NCBI RefSeq assembly: GCF_900090045.1 | Contig: NC_041785.1 | Coordinates: forward strand, 2,657,163-2,721,162 | Direction: 5' to 3' | Length of the DNA: 64,000 nucleotides | Source of the DNA: Plasmodium malariae | Taxonomy: Eukaryota > Apicomplexa > Aconoidasida > Haemosporida > Plasmodiidae | Shown: piece after piece, positions 39,966 through 54,970 of the stretch | How the letters are laid out: the number at the start of each line of letters is the position of its first letter | Position numbering within the stretch: position 1 is the stretch's first letter | Position numbers and translations under genes: made by a program | Notes under the pieces: model-generated | What the model was told of the DNA's origin: nothing | Databases searched by the model: none | What the model saw: only the letters and a program-made list of their open reading frames with translations

Positions 39966-42399
39966 TCATTCTATATTAGTATTCATCCTTTCAATTATGA
40001 ATATCCAGATTTTTATGCTTTCTACAGTTCTCTTGTTCGTTTCACTTATTTTTTCTGTAGCTTCTGTTTTCCTAAGTGAATTTTCTTCTGTTTTCCATTT
40101 ATTTATGTAATCGTAGAGATGTGATTCCCTATTTCTTTTACACTCCTCTTTTTTGAGTTCTTCTAATATCATACTAAGTACGAGAATACAGTTTTGCCGA
40201 TAATTTTTTTTTTTATATATTTAGATAATTATTCATTACACACTTTGTGCTCTATTTCTATTTTATTTATTAATCATACATTAACTTTAGTTTCTTCATT
40301 TTCATAATCATCTAATATATTTTGATATTCCCCTGTTAATCACTTAGATCAGCACTATTCCAAATGTGGATATATAATTATAATCTTTTATGATATCCAC
40401 TGTTTCCATTAATCTATGAGTCTTTCAAAAAATAGAATTTTTTGATTATCTTTTGACAATATTCCATTTAATTCTTCAGTTTTTTTAAAGTAATCTTGTT
40501 CTTTTTTCTATTAATTTTTGAAATTATTAAACCAATCTTCTTTTTTCATTTTTCAGAAAATTTTTCATTTTTTCTATTTATTTATTCTATAAAATTTGTG
40601 TATTAATGTTATTGCTACTTTTAACTTTTTTCATTATTTGTTAATCAGTATTTATATTAGGATAGGTTGCATGTTTCTCTTTTATAAAATCTTCTAGGCA
40701 TAATTCAAAAGATTTAGCTTTCTTAGATAGGCATTCTTCATTTATGCATTTTTTTAATACTTCCATGTGTACATCAATAATAGTTTTGGGGCTGTTCTTT
40801 TTTTCCTTTGACATGTTTACATTTTTTATCATGTTAGGATTATGTATTGTTATACTTTTTATGATATCCTCTTAATTCTACATTGAATTTTTTAAGTGAT
40901 TTTATGCTACGAACTCAATTTTTTTGTGAGAATGTAAAAGTAGTAGTATTATGAAGAATTTTGCACTTCTTCTTTTTATCTTTTTTTATTTAAAAACATT
41001 CCTATTAAAACGAGCTTTAATATAGAAAATAATAGTTTTATATAATAAATTATTACAATATTCAAATTATTAATTTATTTTTTCACATAATTTATATTTT
41101 ACTTTAATAAAAAGGGAAAACAAAATAATAACCACGAATCAAAATAATATTGATGATACGTATTTGTTTTGTGAGTTTAACACTGTATCTGTATTATCAT
41201 TTTAGATATATATGTTATATATTGTAATTATAACAAAATTATAAAATTTTTTAACATTAGGGGAACCTGCAAATTAGGGAGCATAAAAGATATAAAGGTC
41301 GAATTAGGCATTAATATTTTAGGATATAATAAAATAGTTTCAGGCTCAATGATTTCTTTTATTTCTTGAGAATCAGGACTATGTATTTTGCATTTTGGTG
41401 ATATACTTGTATAGGATTTTTGAGAATGTGTAGAATTTTTAGGGAGTTCTTCTTGTATATCTTTAATTTGACTGGCTTCATTTTCCGTAGTTGCTTTTTG
41501 TCGTAGAATTTATTATTCCTGTTAAGACTGGATAGCATATTTTGATTTAGTTTTATTTGGGGATTAGTTGTCTCTTTTAGGTGAAAATTTATTTTTTTTT
41601 TTTTTCTTGTCTTTATTTTGAGCGTTTATTTTCCACTTCAGTTTGAGATTTTTATTGCAGAGGATGATCCAGGATTAAGTACCTAAAGTGTTTTTTAGAT
41701 GTTTGACTATTTTGTATGATGAAATTAGGGTTCAAATTTTTATTTTGTTATTTATTATTTTAGAATTATTTTAAGGATTTATGTTTTTTTCTAAATAGTT
41801 CTTTCTTTATGTAAGCCATGAATTATAATCTTTAAATGCAGTTATACATGAACTATGTCCATTACAATTATACGTATTTTTTCGTTATTTATAGGTCCGT
41901 ATTTCATCTATGTATATTTTTCTTTATTCTCGAAAATTAGCTTCTTCATATTTTAATTGCAAAATTATTATATCAATATAATCTATAATCATAGGACAAC
42001 CACTCTATTTATTAAGCTTTCCAATTTGATGTTTAAAATGATTTTTATGTACTTGTTTCCGCTCATTCTGTTAAGTATATGGTGGTGAAAATTTTTTTTT
42101 TTATTATATATTTAGCCATTACTAAGCATTATTGTTTAAATTTGTTTTTTTCTGTCTTTGTCTTTTGATAAAGTAGTTTCCTTTACAATATATCTTCCAA
42201 TTCTTCTGTATTTATTTTTTGAAAACGTAATTTCCTTCAACATATCCGTATCCTAACTAATTATGGATTCAAGAGAATTAGTAAGAATTATTTAAACGGT
42301 AATTTTCATATTATGTACGTGATAATATCTGGTTCATATATAGATAGTTTATGCATAAATTTAGTGATATTAAAAAGCAATAAATTTTACCCTTGTCAT
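39966..42399 (-). pseudogene. STP1: STP1 pseudogene (third copy)
   Basis: Decayed STP1 with the family exon layout preserved. The start exon site reads ATGACAAGG before GTAAAA (42391-42399). The degraded ectodomain spans about 41260-42270, with the Ser/Pro/Glu-type stalk still visible near 41330-41480. The membrane exon lies near 41110-41215, with an internal stop. The cytoplasmic exon runs from about 41020 down to 39966. Recognisable blocks include LIGMFLNKKR, KKNSPKTIIDVHMEVLKKC (near 40750-40830) and EELKKEECKRNRESHL near the end. Stops and frameshifts occur in every exon. Its partner in the left block is the intact gene at 1-2376. Confidence 0.85.
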
Positions 42400-45300
42400 A
42401 ATGGCAATATAATATTATTCTAGTATGTCATAAACAATCACCTGTAAGAAAAATGCAAATTTACATTTTTTTATATATCAATAGCTTAATTTTAAATTAA
42501 TATATATTAACAGAAATTAAAGGATTATCTAATGGATATGCGTTTTTATATGTTCTGTTATATAATTGGATACACTAATATTTGTTTTATATTTCTCCTA
42601 CCTTTTATTACATTAAACAAATATGTCACAAGTGGAGATATATGATATATATAATTTGAAATTAAGTCACAGTAAATTATATAATTTTATAAAATATCAA
42701 ATTTCACTTTATAAAGTGAGAGACAAACGGCTAACAATAATGTATTAAATATAAGATACATTAATAAATAATATTGCATTTGTGTAAATTTATCGCCAAT
42801 ATATGGATGACGCTTTTTTTGTTTTTTTAGTACAGATATGCACATGTTTATATATATTATTACTTGTATTATTGTAAATAATTCTTTTTAATATTTTGAT
42901 TTTCCTAAAATGAATAATTCATAAACCAAGTCGTAATTATCACTGAGAGTACGCTCCTTTTTTATTGTGTTAGATTAGTTATTAATTTTTTATACGGCGA
43001 TATTACAGTGTTGTAAATTTCTTGTTCATAGTTTTTTACTTTTAATATATTGTATCTAGGAATGTGATTTATTATTATATAAAATATGGTATAATGTATC
43101 TGTAGTTACTGAAATTACATATCGCTATAATGTATTTGTACCATTTAATACTATGTACATATGAATTACCTAAAAATTAATAATATATGGTATATATAGT
43201 AATAAATATAATAGATTTATGTACTATATATTATTACATATGTGGGTTTTACTTTATATGTTATTTGTCACTTTCGAATAAGAACTATTTAATTTTGATT
43301 ACATATTTTAATTAATAGAATGTATCGTTCGGCATATTAATTAGTTAAAGTATATTTGAACACGTATTGAACATGCGAAAAATTATTAGTATATATTACA
43401 GCAGAATTAATTAAAACATTATGTTAAAAAATGTAAAATAAATTAGAACTTTATAATGAGAAATCGTAATAATATAATTGAATGTAAATAGAATGATATT
43501 TTACAATATTTAAAACAAAATATATGGAAGTCTTCCAATAACACTTCTGTAATTGTTCATATATATATTCGAATATATAGATTAAAATTATGTTATTTAT
43601 TTCTGGTTCTTATTTTGAATTTGACAACTACATGAATATATATTTTTTACATATAAAGTTTATTTGGAAATATAAAAAAAAAAAAGTCACGAATTAATAT
43701 AGAATACTTTTTAGCACATTAATTGGTAATTAAAATTACATAAAGATTTAAAATTAATTCAAAAATGATTGATTATTCTATTATAATATAAATATATTAT
43801 TTCAAATTTTAATTTTTCTTTTGAAATAAGTACGTAAGAGATAATGAATGGAGAGAAGGTTAAATGAAAAAAAAGGAAAATATATTAATTGATAATAAAT
43901 ATTGGTAAATAGTTAATTAACACAAAATATTAATCCGTTCTATTTATCTTTAATCAAAATGTTGTATTAAAGAATTATTTGTTTAATATTTTATTATTTT
44001 TTGATTTTATTTATATGCAAATTTTCTGTTGGATACTTTCTTTTTATTTTAATGCCTTACACACTACTGCATTTCTTTTTATTATATATTGCTTAATAAT
44101 GATATACAAGAGAATATAAATAAAGATAATTTATCATTTTTTAATGCATAATATATTTGAACAGTTGTATTTGAATATATGATATATATTATATATATAG
44201 TAAGCATAATGGAAAAAAAAGGTACAACGTAGGATAATATGTAAAATACTAAAGGAAATATGACTTTCTCAAATAACTTAATGAATATTGGAATAATTAT
44301 ATAATAGTTAACAAATATATATATATCAATATATATATATTTTTGTTATTTTAATTTATGTTTTATAGATGCATTTGTACATAAGGAAGCTTTATTTGAT
44401 ATAGATAATTGTGTATTATCAATATTTAGATATATTCTATATAATTATTTTATTAAACTTTTTTAGGAAACATATTATATATATTATATCAACATTAAAT
44501 GAGTATGTATATAATAAAAATGTTAACTTATATATGCGAAACATAATTACAATTTAAGAGTAAATAAAATACTTCAAATATAAAAGTTTTTAAAATAGCA
44601 CAACAATAGTTATCACGAAAACGCTATTATTTATAATTTTTATATTTATATATTTTGGTATGCGAATTGTTTATACAAAATAAAAATAAATATATCAATA
44701 TCTTTACATTATAAAATGCATGGCTATAGTTTTTCATTTTATTTTATATTAATAATGATCTAATATTTTGTATGATTTTTTTTTTCATTAAAAATATAGA
44801 AAATACATACATAATAAAAAGAAAAAAAATAAGTTATACATTTTAGAAAGAAAAGTTATTAATATGTTTATATTTAATATTATGAAAATATAAAAAGAAA
44901 AGAATATTTATAATTTTACGTGTAACAGGGTAAAAATATGACTTCTTTATGTTATTAAAATTAAATGAAAAAAAAGTATAATTAACATTATGCTTATTAA
45001 TTCCACCTAGTGCAATAATTAAACAGCATTATTATTTTTATCATTAAATATATATTTATGGATAAACTTTTATATCACTATATTTAATAATACTTACTCT
45101 GAATATTATATACTTTAAATGAATATATAGAACATGAAAGAACATATGCTTATTATTTATTTTAAATATAATATTTTTCTAAAAAATATTTCAAGTTTCA
45201 TATTATATGTAATATTTTACATAAAATACAATAATGATACCATATTTTAAAAATTTTAAATAATTTTAATTTTTATTAAATATTACCAACAATATATTTT

Positions 45301-46552
45301 TTAATAAAATACTTCGTAAGTATTATATACTTAATTATATAAGTAAAATAATATATTTTTCAATGTACCATAGATAATTAACGTATGTATATATTACATA
45401 AATAATATTGATATATCTTTTTATATGGTATAATCTCTCATTCTACATTTTATTGTGCTAAATATTCATGAGAGATTGTATTAGTGTTGTAAATTAATAA
45501 TTTCCTTTTTTCTATTATTGATAAATTATAATTTATTTTATATTATTCTATTTTTTTATAAAAATTGTACATGTGCTGCCAGAACGGAAGAGTCACATGT
45601 AATACTAAACAGTTTAGTTCATTTATATAAAATACTGAATTGTAATAATACTATTGTATTAATTATGTTAACGTAATTTACAATATTTTATTCTATTTCG
45701 GAAGTTGTATTATATCTGTGTAAAATTTAATATGGAATTTTTATAAAATATATACTACTTATAACAAATAAGTAAGTCGAAAGAAGAAAAAAAGGGAAAA
45801 GAGAAGAAAATAATATAATAATATGTGATAATGAATTCTAGTTATTGAACTTAAATAAAAATATATATACGCAAAAAATTTTATTAAAGCAGGTATAATT
45901 CTTAAAATTAGTTATTTACTTTATAAAAAATATTTCAAGTAATCCTAATAACGAACTATTTTTATCCGTTTCTATTTAAATATTTACATTTAACTTCATT
46001 CTTCTTTCACATTTTTTGATGAGATATATGCATACGCTTTTTTTAATTTTGTTCTTACTTATTTAAACAGCTAGTTGTTTAGTTTCATATAGTATCATTG
46101 TTGTATTTTCATGTATGTTCTCTCAAACATATTAGAACTTCTTATATTATTAATATTTACTTATTATTTTATATATGTCGTTTAATATAATTTCGTTTTT
46201 TATTAATATATATAAATACTATAGTTTTACCATGCTTTTGCTGATGATATTAGTTTTCATATATTTTTATATTTTTCATATTATATGTAAAATTATACCT
46301 ATTTTCCGTGATTAAATATTTCTTATTATAAAAGCTTTATCATATAGTTATATATAATTACTACACTGTATAATTTTTCATTTATACAATGTAAACACGA
46401 AAAAGATATATTTTATGTATTAACTGTATTTCATTGATATTTTTTTTTTTCCGTTACTAATTATAAATGAGCGTATGCTCTCCTAATGCAATATTTTCAA
46501 TGTAATTCTTCTAAATCATATTATATTCTATTTAAAGTAAACAAATATGGTT
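42400..46552. other. Spacer matching 2377-6444
   Basis: No gene. It has nearly the same length as the spacer between the first STP1 and the decayed pir, and shares blocks with it (see that entry), including the box near 42630. Part of the duplicated block. Confidence 0.6.
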
Positions 46553-48349
46553 TCACCTAGAATAATAAGAAAAATGTAATCTTCTACTACCAACTTTTCT
46601 TTTAGCGGATTTTGGAGCACGGATTACAAAATGCCGCATATGAGGATCATCATAATAGTAATCGTCAATTCTTTTTTTCCTTGGTACCTTTTTATGAAAA
46701 CCTCTTCCGAAGGGCGTAAACTAATATAAAATTGAATAGTAAAAAAAATAAACAATATATTTATTTTATAATTATAAAGTTTTGGGAATATTAAAAATAG
46801 TAATTTAATATATATTTTATTTTACTAAGAATATAAATTTACTTTATAATAAGTGTAAATAGTTGAAATTATTCCCACAATCAAAGTAAATGCGATACCA
46901 ACACGGAATATGTTGTTACTGAATATATTGGACTTATCTGAATTCTTAAAAAGTACAGATATAATTTCAGGAGAATATTTAACTCTTCCTTGTGGGGCAT
47001 AGATATTCCATTTTGCCCCAATCATTGGAGTATCACGAACACTTGGCTCTCTACATATTCCTTCTGAGCTTTTTACTAATCCCTGTTTTTGACAGAACTC
47101 TGGAGTGATTTTATCTTTTTTCGGATGTAATGACATTGAAAGGGATGATAATGCGTTACTTCTTGGATTTAAATTAGAATGTACTGCAATCCCTTCTTAT
47201 TTTTACCTTGAACTCCGTTAATTGTGGCTCCAAGTGATTGCTGCGTTCCTTTACTGGGGATTAAGTCTGATTCAGAGTTTTTACTTCCATAAGTGGTGGC
47301 CATAGAAGAATCGCCATGGAGAGGAGGTAGATAGTATGGTGAAGTTGGCTTATTAAGTGATTCACGAGATGCTGGAAATGCATAACAATTAATTTTACCA
47401 CCTTTACGACTTGTATCTTCAGGACTGTCACCCATATTGTCTGTACATCTGAGAAAATAAATTGAATCCTTAAAATCTCTTTGTGAACCCTGAGAATTCA
47501 ATGAATTACTGGATTCTGAAGATTTATCTAATGTTTTTAAGATATCACAATTATTATTTTGTTTATCCTTTAATGAAGATAAGAGTGTATTAGGATCAAA
47601 CTCTTTATTACATTTAAAATACATATCGCAATTATCCCAAAAAGAATCATCACAGCATTCTTTAGTATTTTTATGATTTATGTATAGTTCTTTAATCTTA
47701 TTAAGGTATTTTTCGTATTCTTTGAATTCAACGTTAATACAAGTATTATATGTTTTAATGTCATCATAATATTGAAAATAATCGAACAAATATTTTTCAT
47801 CTACCTTTTCATTTAATCCATCTATAGTGTTCCCTTCAATTTCAGGTAGACATTTATATAAAGAATAACGATCATAAATGCTACTTCTTACTTTTAAAAA
47901 ATTAACAAGATGTTCTGATTTATTATTTTCGGGGCTAAGCTCTAAAATTTGTTTTATTTTATAATATACCCAGTATGTATAATGTAAGCAGTGGGGAATA
48001 TATCCTTCTTTATTTTTCTGTAGTGATAAATCCTCTGCATTTTTTGCAATTTTTTTACAAAGATCATAACTTCCTGTTGGATAATCATCTTTAACGTCCT
48101 TGCATTTTTTACAAATTTCATCGTATTGGCTTCCATTTACATTATTGTTAAATTTATTATATATATTACTTGATAGTGGTCCTTCTATATGTTCATGCTG
48201 AATATTAAGAAATAATGAATTATATAATATAGATTTTATTTTTAAAGAAGTAATTTTTGTTGTGTTTAAGAACAATAATTTGTATATATTTTAAATTATT
48301 TTTTTTATAAAATATAAATGTGTACCAAAAGATCAGTTATGATTTCCAT
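46553..48349 (-). pseudogene. pir: PIR protein, long form, single frameshift
   Basis: Nearly intact pir gene. Exon 1 is 48326-48349 (8 codons, MEIITDLL, donor GTACAC). Exon 2 is 46843-48197 and starts HEHIEGPLSSNIYNKFNNN. Exon 3 is 46553-46720 and starts FTPFGRGFHKK, ending HFSYYSR and TGA. Exon 2 has PIR cysteine motifs (YDEICKKC, SYDLCKK, HCLHYTYWVYYKI, NTKECCDD, MYFKCNKEF), then a Ser/Pro-rich spacer and a membrane segment (VGIAFTLIVGIISTIYTYYK). One base appears missing in an A-run near 47195-47206: one frame ends at 47169 and the other continues with SNLNPRSNALSSLSM. Exon 2 is one base short of a multiple of three, as expected. Repaired length would be about 515 residues, longer than a typical pir. 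The frameshift may be a real lesion or a homopolymer sequencing error. Confidence 0.88.
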
Positions 48350-51015
48350 TTTATTCTTGTACAAACAAGTTAAAAGAAAATATCATCATTATATGTATTC
48401 AATTAAATTCATATTAAAAATAAAAACAAATATTTCATTTATATTTTTTATATATATTTTTATAAGTATTTTCTAATGTATATAAATATATGTTAATAAA
48501 AATTGTTCGTTTATTAAGACTTAGAATTCGAAATACGTATTACTAATAATAAGAAAAATATAAATACTAATGCGTTTTAAAATTTTTATAGAGAAACATA
48601 TATGTTGTGTTACAAGTAAGAAGAAAAAGTAATCTTTAAAATAATATATAGAAAAATATTGATTTATAGAGTAACATACTATTCAAATAATATATTAATA
48701 TATGAATAATTTGTTTTTATACTTTTTTTAATCTACGTAAACTATAATTTGATTTATATTAAATAATTAGGTATTTTGTCCTTCAAATAAATTGCTTATT
48801 TATAAAATTTCCGAATAATTATATTTGCTTTATTGTGAAATATTATTTGAATTTGACGTTTTGAAGAACATTTATATAATTATTATACAGAAACTGCAAT
48901 GGAAATTATTGTATATATTTTTTTTACAAAATTAACTATATATATTTATTACAATGAATTTTATTTCTAGTAATGCGAATGTAGTATAAATTAGGAGTGG
49001 TTTCTACTATTGAAAAATAAATGGATATAGATATAATAAAAATTGGTATGTAGAAACTCAAACCAATTTTAATTGAACTATTTAAAAAATTATTTTCCCT
49101 ATTTTTACAGAAATATTATTACCCCCGTTTTTCTACATTTTAAAGTATAACATAGAAATTTATTTTTTTTTTAATTTTTCATTTAATATTTTAAAATATT
49201 TTACATAATATGCTTTTTATAATACATTTTTATTAACTTTTTCAAATTTGAATTACCATTTCATAAGAGTAATTAAATGTTATTGATATAGTAAGTGCAT
49301 TACAGCAAATATTGATATTCCTAGTAACAATTTTTATTAAATTAAATTTAACTAATAATACACAGGACATTATTCATTCATATGATAATGAATAAATGTT
49401 ATATGTAATAACACTATAAGTAATAATTAGAATTAACATTTTAGAAGAAGGGTGAATTAATTAATTTTAGTTTATATACTCACTCTTTTTTAATATAATT
49501 ATTTTCTCAGAATAAATATTATATATACTAATACAAAAGTAATTATCATTCTATCAGTAATGATATTATCCAAAAAAAAATAAAATTCCATAAAATTTTT
49601 TTAAAGTATTAATTTTTCATTAGAAAAAAAAGTTATTTATTATTATTTATTAAAAAATTTATTTAATTTTTATTTTATTATATCCAGTATATTGTTAGGA
49701 TAAAATATTTAGTAGTTCAATAATTAAATTAATAAGAATAATATATAGTAATACCATAATGGAGTAATCACAGTGATATTGATGATTTTTGGTTGAATGT
49801 GTTCCATTGAAAAACGTGGGTTTGAAACAATATATTAATAACCTTGTAAGAATTCTTTTATTTTTTTACAATATTTATTATTATAGTTTTTCTGAATTAT
49901 TACTAAGTAGAGTATAAATAAATGAAAAAATATTGGATATAAATCAATTGATATGTACAAGGGAAGTCTTTTTAATTATTATTTTAATATATATATAAAT
50001 GATAAAAATATATTTTTGTACTATATATATGGCTTGCAATTAAATTCATTTTATTTTTAATTAAATTTTCAGCTATATTTTTTTATGTCATATAATAAAA
50101 ATATATATATTGTATTCTTATCTTAGTCTTTTTAAAATTGTGTATTTTTATATTTTTTAAAATAATATTATTTCAAATAAATTAAAAAAAAAAAAAACTA
50201 ATCTTATATATGTATGTATTTGAGTGGTTATTTTTTGGAGCATATATAATGCATTATTACTATTGTAGTTTACAGAAAAATAAAATATTAAGTTTCCAAA
50301 ATAATAATATAGAGAGAATACATAATTTTTTTATGTAATAAATGGAATATTTTTTATTAAATATTTACAAATATATATATTTTTTTTATCAAATAGAATT
50401 TATAAAGTATTTATTATATTGAATAACATATTATAACATTAAAAGGATTTTTTAAATTTTACATTTCTAAGACACATTAGCAAAAGATAATATATTAAAT
50501 TATGCATTATTATAATTGTTTATAGGAAGTAAATTATATTAATATATAACGTATATATTTGAACCTGCGAATCATGTTATGATAAAGGAAATCAAATTAT
50601 ATACATATTAAATTATAAAAAACATTTTACAAATCAGTTATGATAATTTAATGAATATTTTGATATAAACTTACATTTATATATGTATCATTCGGTAATA
50701 ATTGTTGTACTATATATCATTAATAAAATTACATAACACTCTTATAAAATTAAATTTTATTATTGGTACTATGTTACTAATATTATTCATTTAAATTTTT
50801 TTTACCGTTAAAAATGTTAATTTTGTGTTCTAATGATATAATTATAATTGTATAACATAAAAATTACAATTCCAGAATAAATTTCAGTAATTAATATTTA
50901 TTTTCTAATAATATACATAAGGAATACATATTATGTTCCTTTATTCTTTATATATTGATATTTTTGTTCTAAAATAAAATGATTATTTTATTTAATTGAT
51001 ATATATTAAAACGTA
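48350..51015. other. Divergent intergenic region between two pir genes
   Basis: About 2.7 kb of A+T-rich DNA separates the start codons of the minus-strand and plus-strand pir genes, so it should hold both promoters. The left part resembles the 5' flank of the decayed pir at 6445-8301. No open frame of note. Confidence 0.55.
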
Positions 51016-52262
51016 ATGAAGACTGAAGAGGAAAATGATTTGGTACATTTTGTATATTAATTATAATCGTTATTATTTACTAGTTGTTTTAATATTTTAT
51101 ATCTTAATTTGAATAGCAAATTACATTTTTTAAAAGAAAGTACATATATATATATAGTTCATTTCCTCTGATTAATTGTTAGGTAGATGTATCAAAAGAA
51201 TTATCTAAAAATGAAAAATTTGATAAAATTAATAACGATAGTAGTACAACTGTAAATAGTAGTTATTGTAAGGAGTTGAGTAATAGTGGAAGCCCCCAAT
51301 TCAAAGTATTTTGTGAGAATATTTTAAATAAATTAAATAAATTATATAATCTTGAAAAGGATTATATAAAAAATAATAACCATGATTTTTGTCGTTACTT
51401 TACTTTCTGGACATACGAACAAATAATAAAAGAATTTAGTACAACATGGAATAATTCTTTGGCAAGCTGTGATATATCTAAACTTAATAGCATACTAATT
51501 TATACATATAATAAAATTATAGGTAAAAGTTGTACATTTGATTTGGATGGTAAGTTTGATGATTGGAAAGAAGAAAAGTATTTATACTATTATTTTAAGA
51601 AATATAATGATATTAAGAAAAAAAAAAGTGCAAAACAAGAACAAACAAAGTATTGCAAATATCTTGAACAGATAAAAATTTTATATGAAAGGCATATAAA
51701 TAAATGATGCACTTATTTCTTGGAGGGGAGAAATCACGAAAACAGGTGTCAAAAATATTTTAATTGTGGAGAAGCATATAACCCTTATGATCTTATATCT
51801 GAATTAAAATGTGAACAAAATTCATACAGTGGATATTGGAAAACAGTAATTCAAGATTTAATTATTGGCAGAGATATAATGAAAAGTGGAAATTCATTAA
51901 AAGGAACTCTTAATATATTAATGAATGATCCTTTCTACAAAGCAGTAACATTTGGGTTTGTAGTTGTAGGAGTACTATTTACTTCATTCTTATTTTATAA
52001 AGTAAATTAAAATTTCATTTTAAAATATAAATATGTTACACATTTTTATATAGCTGATCTTCCTTATAAAAGTATAATTACGAAATATAACTTTTTTGTT
52101 TCTTATATTTTTTTTTTAATTCAGATTTCTTACCGTGGAAAAAATAAATATAAGTATAATTTTTTGGATCCATCTGGAAACCTAGCAAGATTTTATGAAG
52201 CAAAAAGCAGAAAAACAAAATGGGGAGATAGTGAAATTCGTTTATCTTATTACTCAGTGTGA
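51016..52262 (+). pseudogene. pir: PIR protein with one in-frame stop
   Basis: Three exons: 51016-51042 (MKTEEENDL, donor GTACAT), 51183-52001 and 52125-52262, all phase 0, totalling 328 codons, the usual pir size. Exon 2 has PIR cysteine and aromatic motifs (SSYCKEL, KVFCENILNKLNKLY, HDFCRYFTFWTYEQI, NRCQKYFNCGEAYNPYDL) and ends with a membrane segment (AVTFGFVVVGVLFTSFLFYK). Exon 3 is the basic cytoplasmic tail ending RLSYYSV then TGA. A single TGA at 51705-51707 interrupts exon 2 between RHINK and CTYFLEGRNHENRCQ. Everything else is open and in frame, so the gene is either a very young pseudogene or carries a base error. It faces away from the minus-strand pir. Confidence 0.88.
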
Positions 52263-54970
52263 ATAATTTGCTTTATTTTCACATATGTTATAAAATGTTT
52301 TGGGGAAGCAGAAGTGTTATATGTATAAATCATGTTCTGGAAGTAATAGCTTTTGGTAGAACAAAAAATTGAATAAATAATTTGTATTGAAATTGTAATA
52401 GTTTATTTGAGCATTATACACTTACTTATATATGCATTATATATTTTTATTTTGTTTAAGAATATATATTAAAGAAATAAAATATTCTTAATTTATATAG
52501 TAGTGAAGTGTAATTTTTTTTTAACGATTAATACTTATTTTAATGTATCGTAAAACATACATATATGATAATTATATATTTTTATTTGTTCTATTGATAT
52601 AGTGATTAGTGTTTAGCATTATTTACTTGTAAATGTATGTAGTCGAAATTGTAAAAATTATAATATATTATAAATTATTGTTTTATATATGTTTATCTAT
52701 TAATTTTAAAATTGTGTATTATAAAAGATTATATTAATTACTTTATAAACTTGTAAAGCTTAATAAAGGTGTATAAAGATTTATCATAAACGAGAAAATT
52801 ATTAAAATGTTACATCAATTATATATTAAAAATATATTAATATATATTTATTTCTAAAGCAGCAATAAGGAATATGAATTATATTGATGAGCTGAGGAAA
52901 GGATAATAGTTTACGGTTTTTATTTTTTTTGTTGAAAGATAAATATATATGATTACAAGATTTAATACAATAATTTAATTGAAGTACATTAGAATGCCTT
53001 AATTCAAGTTATTCATCATGGATATTAAAGAATAAATGAATAAATGAATAAATATGTAATATTTATTATTTTAAGGTATGATGATGATTTATTGTAAGTG
53101 AATTAATCAGTAAAAAACTAAAAAATATATATTTTTGAAATGTAAAGAGCTGAATGAATTTAGAATTATATAATTGATGAAATAGAAGTTAATTCCGAAA
53201 GAGAAATAATATTCATATAAAATTAACATATATATATATGAATAATTTGAAATTTAAAATTAATTTTTTTTGTATTTTTCTTTATTATATAAAGTTCGTC
53301 TTCTATGTATAATTAATAAATAAAAGAAAGTTATTTTATGTAAGTTGCATACATAATAATATTTTTGAAATGAAAAAGAGAAATTAATATAAATGGGAAA
53401 AGAATTACTTATTATTTAAGAGTAAAAAAGAATTAAATTCACGAATATTTTGGATTCAGCATGTATGAAGCATAATAATACATATTAAACAAAGCAATTT
53501 TTTTTTTTTTTAAATAACACTTTTAAATGATTATATTATTCACTGCATTCGCTTTGAGTTGTTTATACCTTCCATAGAAATGATAATAAAATAAAATTAT
53601 TCCCATAAATAATACATTCAACTGGTATTCAATGTGTCTTTCAATTTTGAATTTATTGAAAAATTATATGTACTCTGTCTATATATTTATTCATTTATAG
53701 TTTAATTTATTGTTTAATCATTATACAAATACAGTACGTCAAATACATGTTTTATATAACAATGCGGACGTTCAGTTGATACAACAGGATTGTATTATTA
53801 AATATAAATTCTTTGTTTTATTATTATGTTACAAATATTATTCATTAGGAAGTTTATTATTGGGCTTTGATTGTATGTGAAAATGAAATTAACTGTTAGT
53901 TATAAGAAGTTGTAATAAAAAAATAACTTTTTCAATTATACATATTTATTATTTTAACTGGATGGTTATTTACATAAATGTTCAGTTAACATTTCATATT
54001 TTCTTGGTCTTTTTTTATTCTTAGTAATCATTCATATATGGAAGGCAAAGATAAAATTTTATCAAGCATATTCACTTGGACAGCTACGTAACATTACCGA
54101 TAATAGAAAGAAATATATAATATGTGAAATGTACGTATATACTTGTATTAATTTTTTTCCATATTTATATTGTCTATTTTAGTGGATTATGTAGAAAAGA
54201 AAGAATTTAGACAATAAGAATTAACAAAATAAATAAAATATGACATTACTTTTGAATAGAATAATACAAAAAGTAAAGAATATAAAACACTAATGAATGT
54301 TATAAAAATTTACTCGCTTAAAAATTGAACATGATAAAATGTTTTTGTTAGTAAAATATGTTATGTAATCCAATACTTTATTATGTTTTTTCATAAAACA
54401 AAATAAATCATTAGAAAAATTTGACACTTTTAAATGAAAAATATTTTAATTGAGTAAAAATTATTACGAAATTAATTTTTAAATTTAATAATAGATCTTT
54501 AATGTTATGCTGCTCTTTTAAGGAAAATAATCTTAAAATATAAAATAAATATAAGCGGGATCTGTACATAAATTAACATAAGGGGAATAATTATAAATCC
54601 TAATAAATCAATTTCTATAAGAATTTACATATATGTTAAAATACAAATGAAAAAATGTACATAATTACAATAACTTAAAAACTTAGTAAAAGTAATAGTA
54701 AAAATATAACTTAGGAAATATTAGTAAAATCAACAAGTATAAGAAAATAAGTAAAATAAAAAAACAAATAATAAATTAATTTACATTTTCTTATAGATCT
54801 TATGAAATATTTATTTTATAAGTAAACACAGAAAATATAAATTAACTATTTAAACTAGGTGATATAAGGATAACATTGAGATTAATTATATACATATATA
54901 TATAAATTTAAAAGAATATATTTCATGTATCAAATATATATCAAGAGCTTTGTGTGCTCTTAAATGCATA
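52263..54970. other. A+T-rich spacer, no gene seen
   Basis: 3' flank of the plus-strand pir. No supported gene. A short octamer-type repeat (gaataaat)n lies near 53032-53051. Confidence 0.5.

Noticed and set aside
41720..41736. Single telomere-like unit (ttagggttca)
   Set aside because: Only one heptamer, inside the stalk region of the third STP1; best explained as coding sequence.
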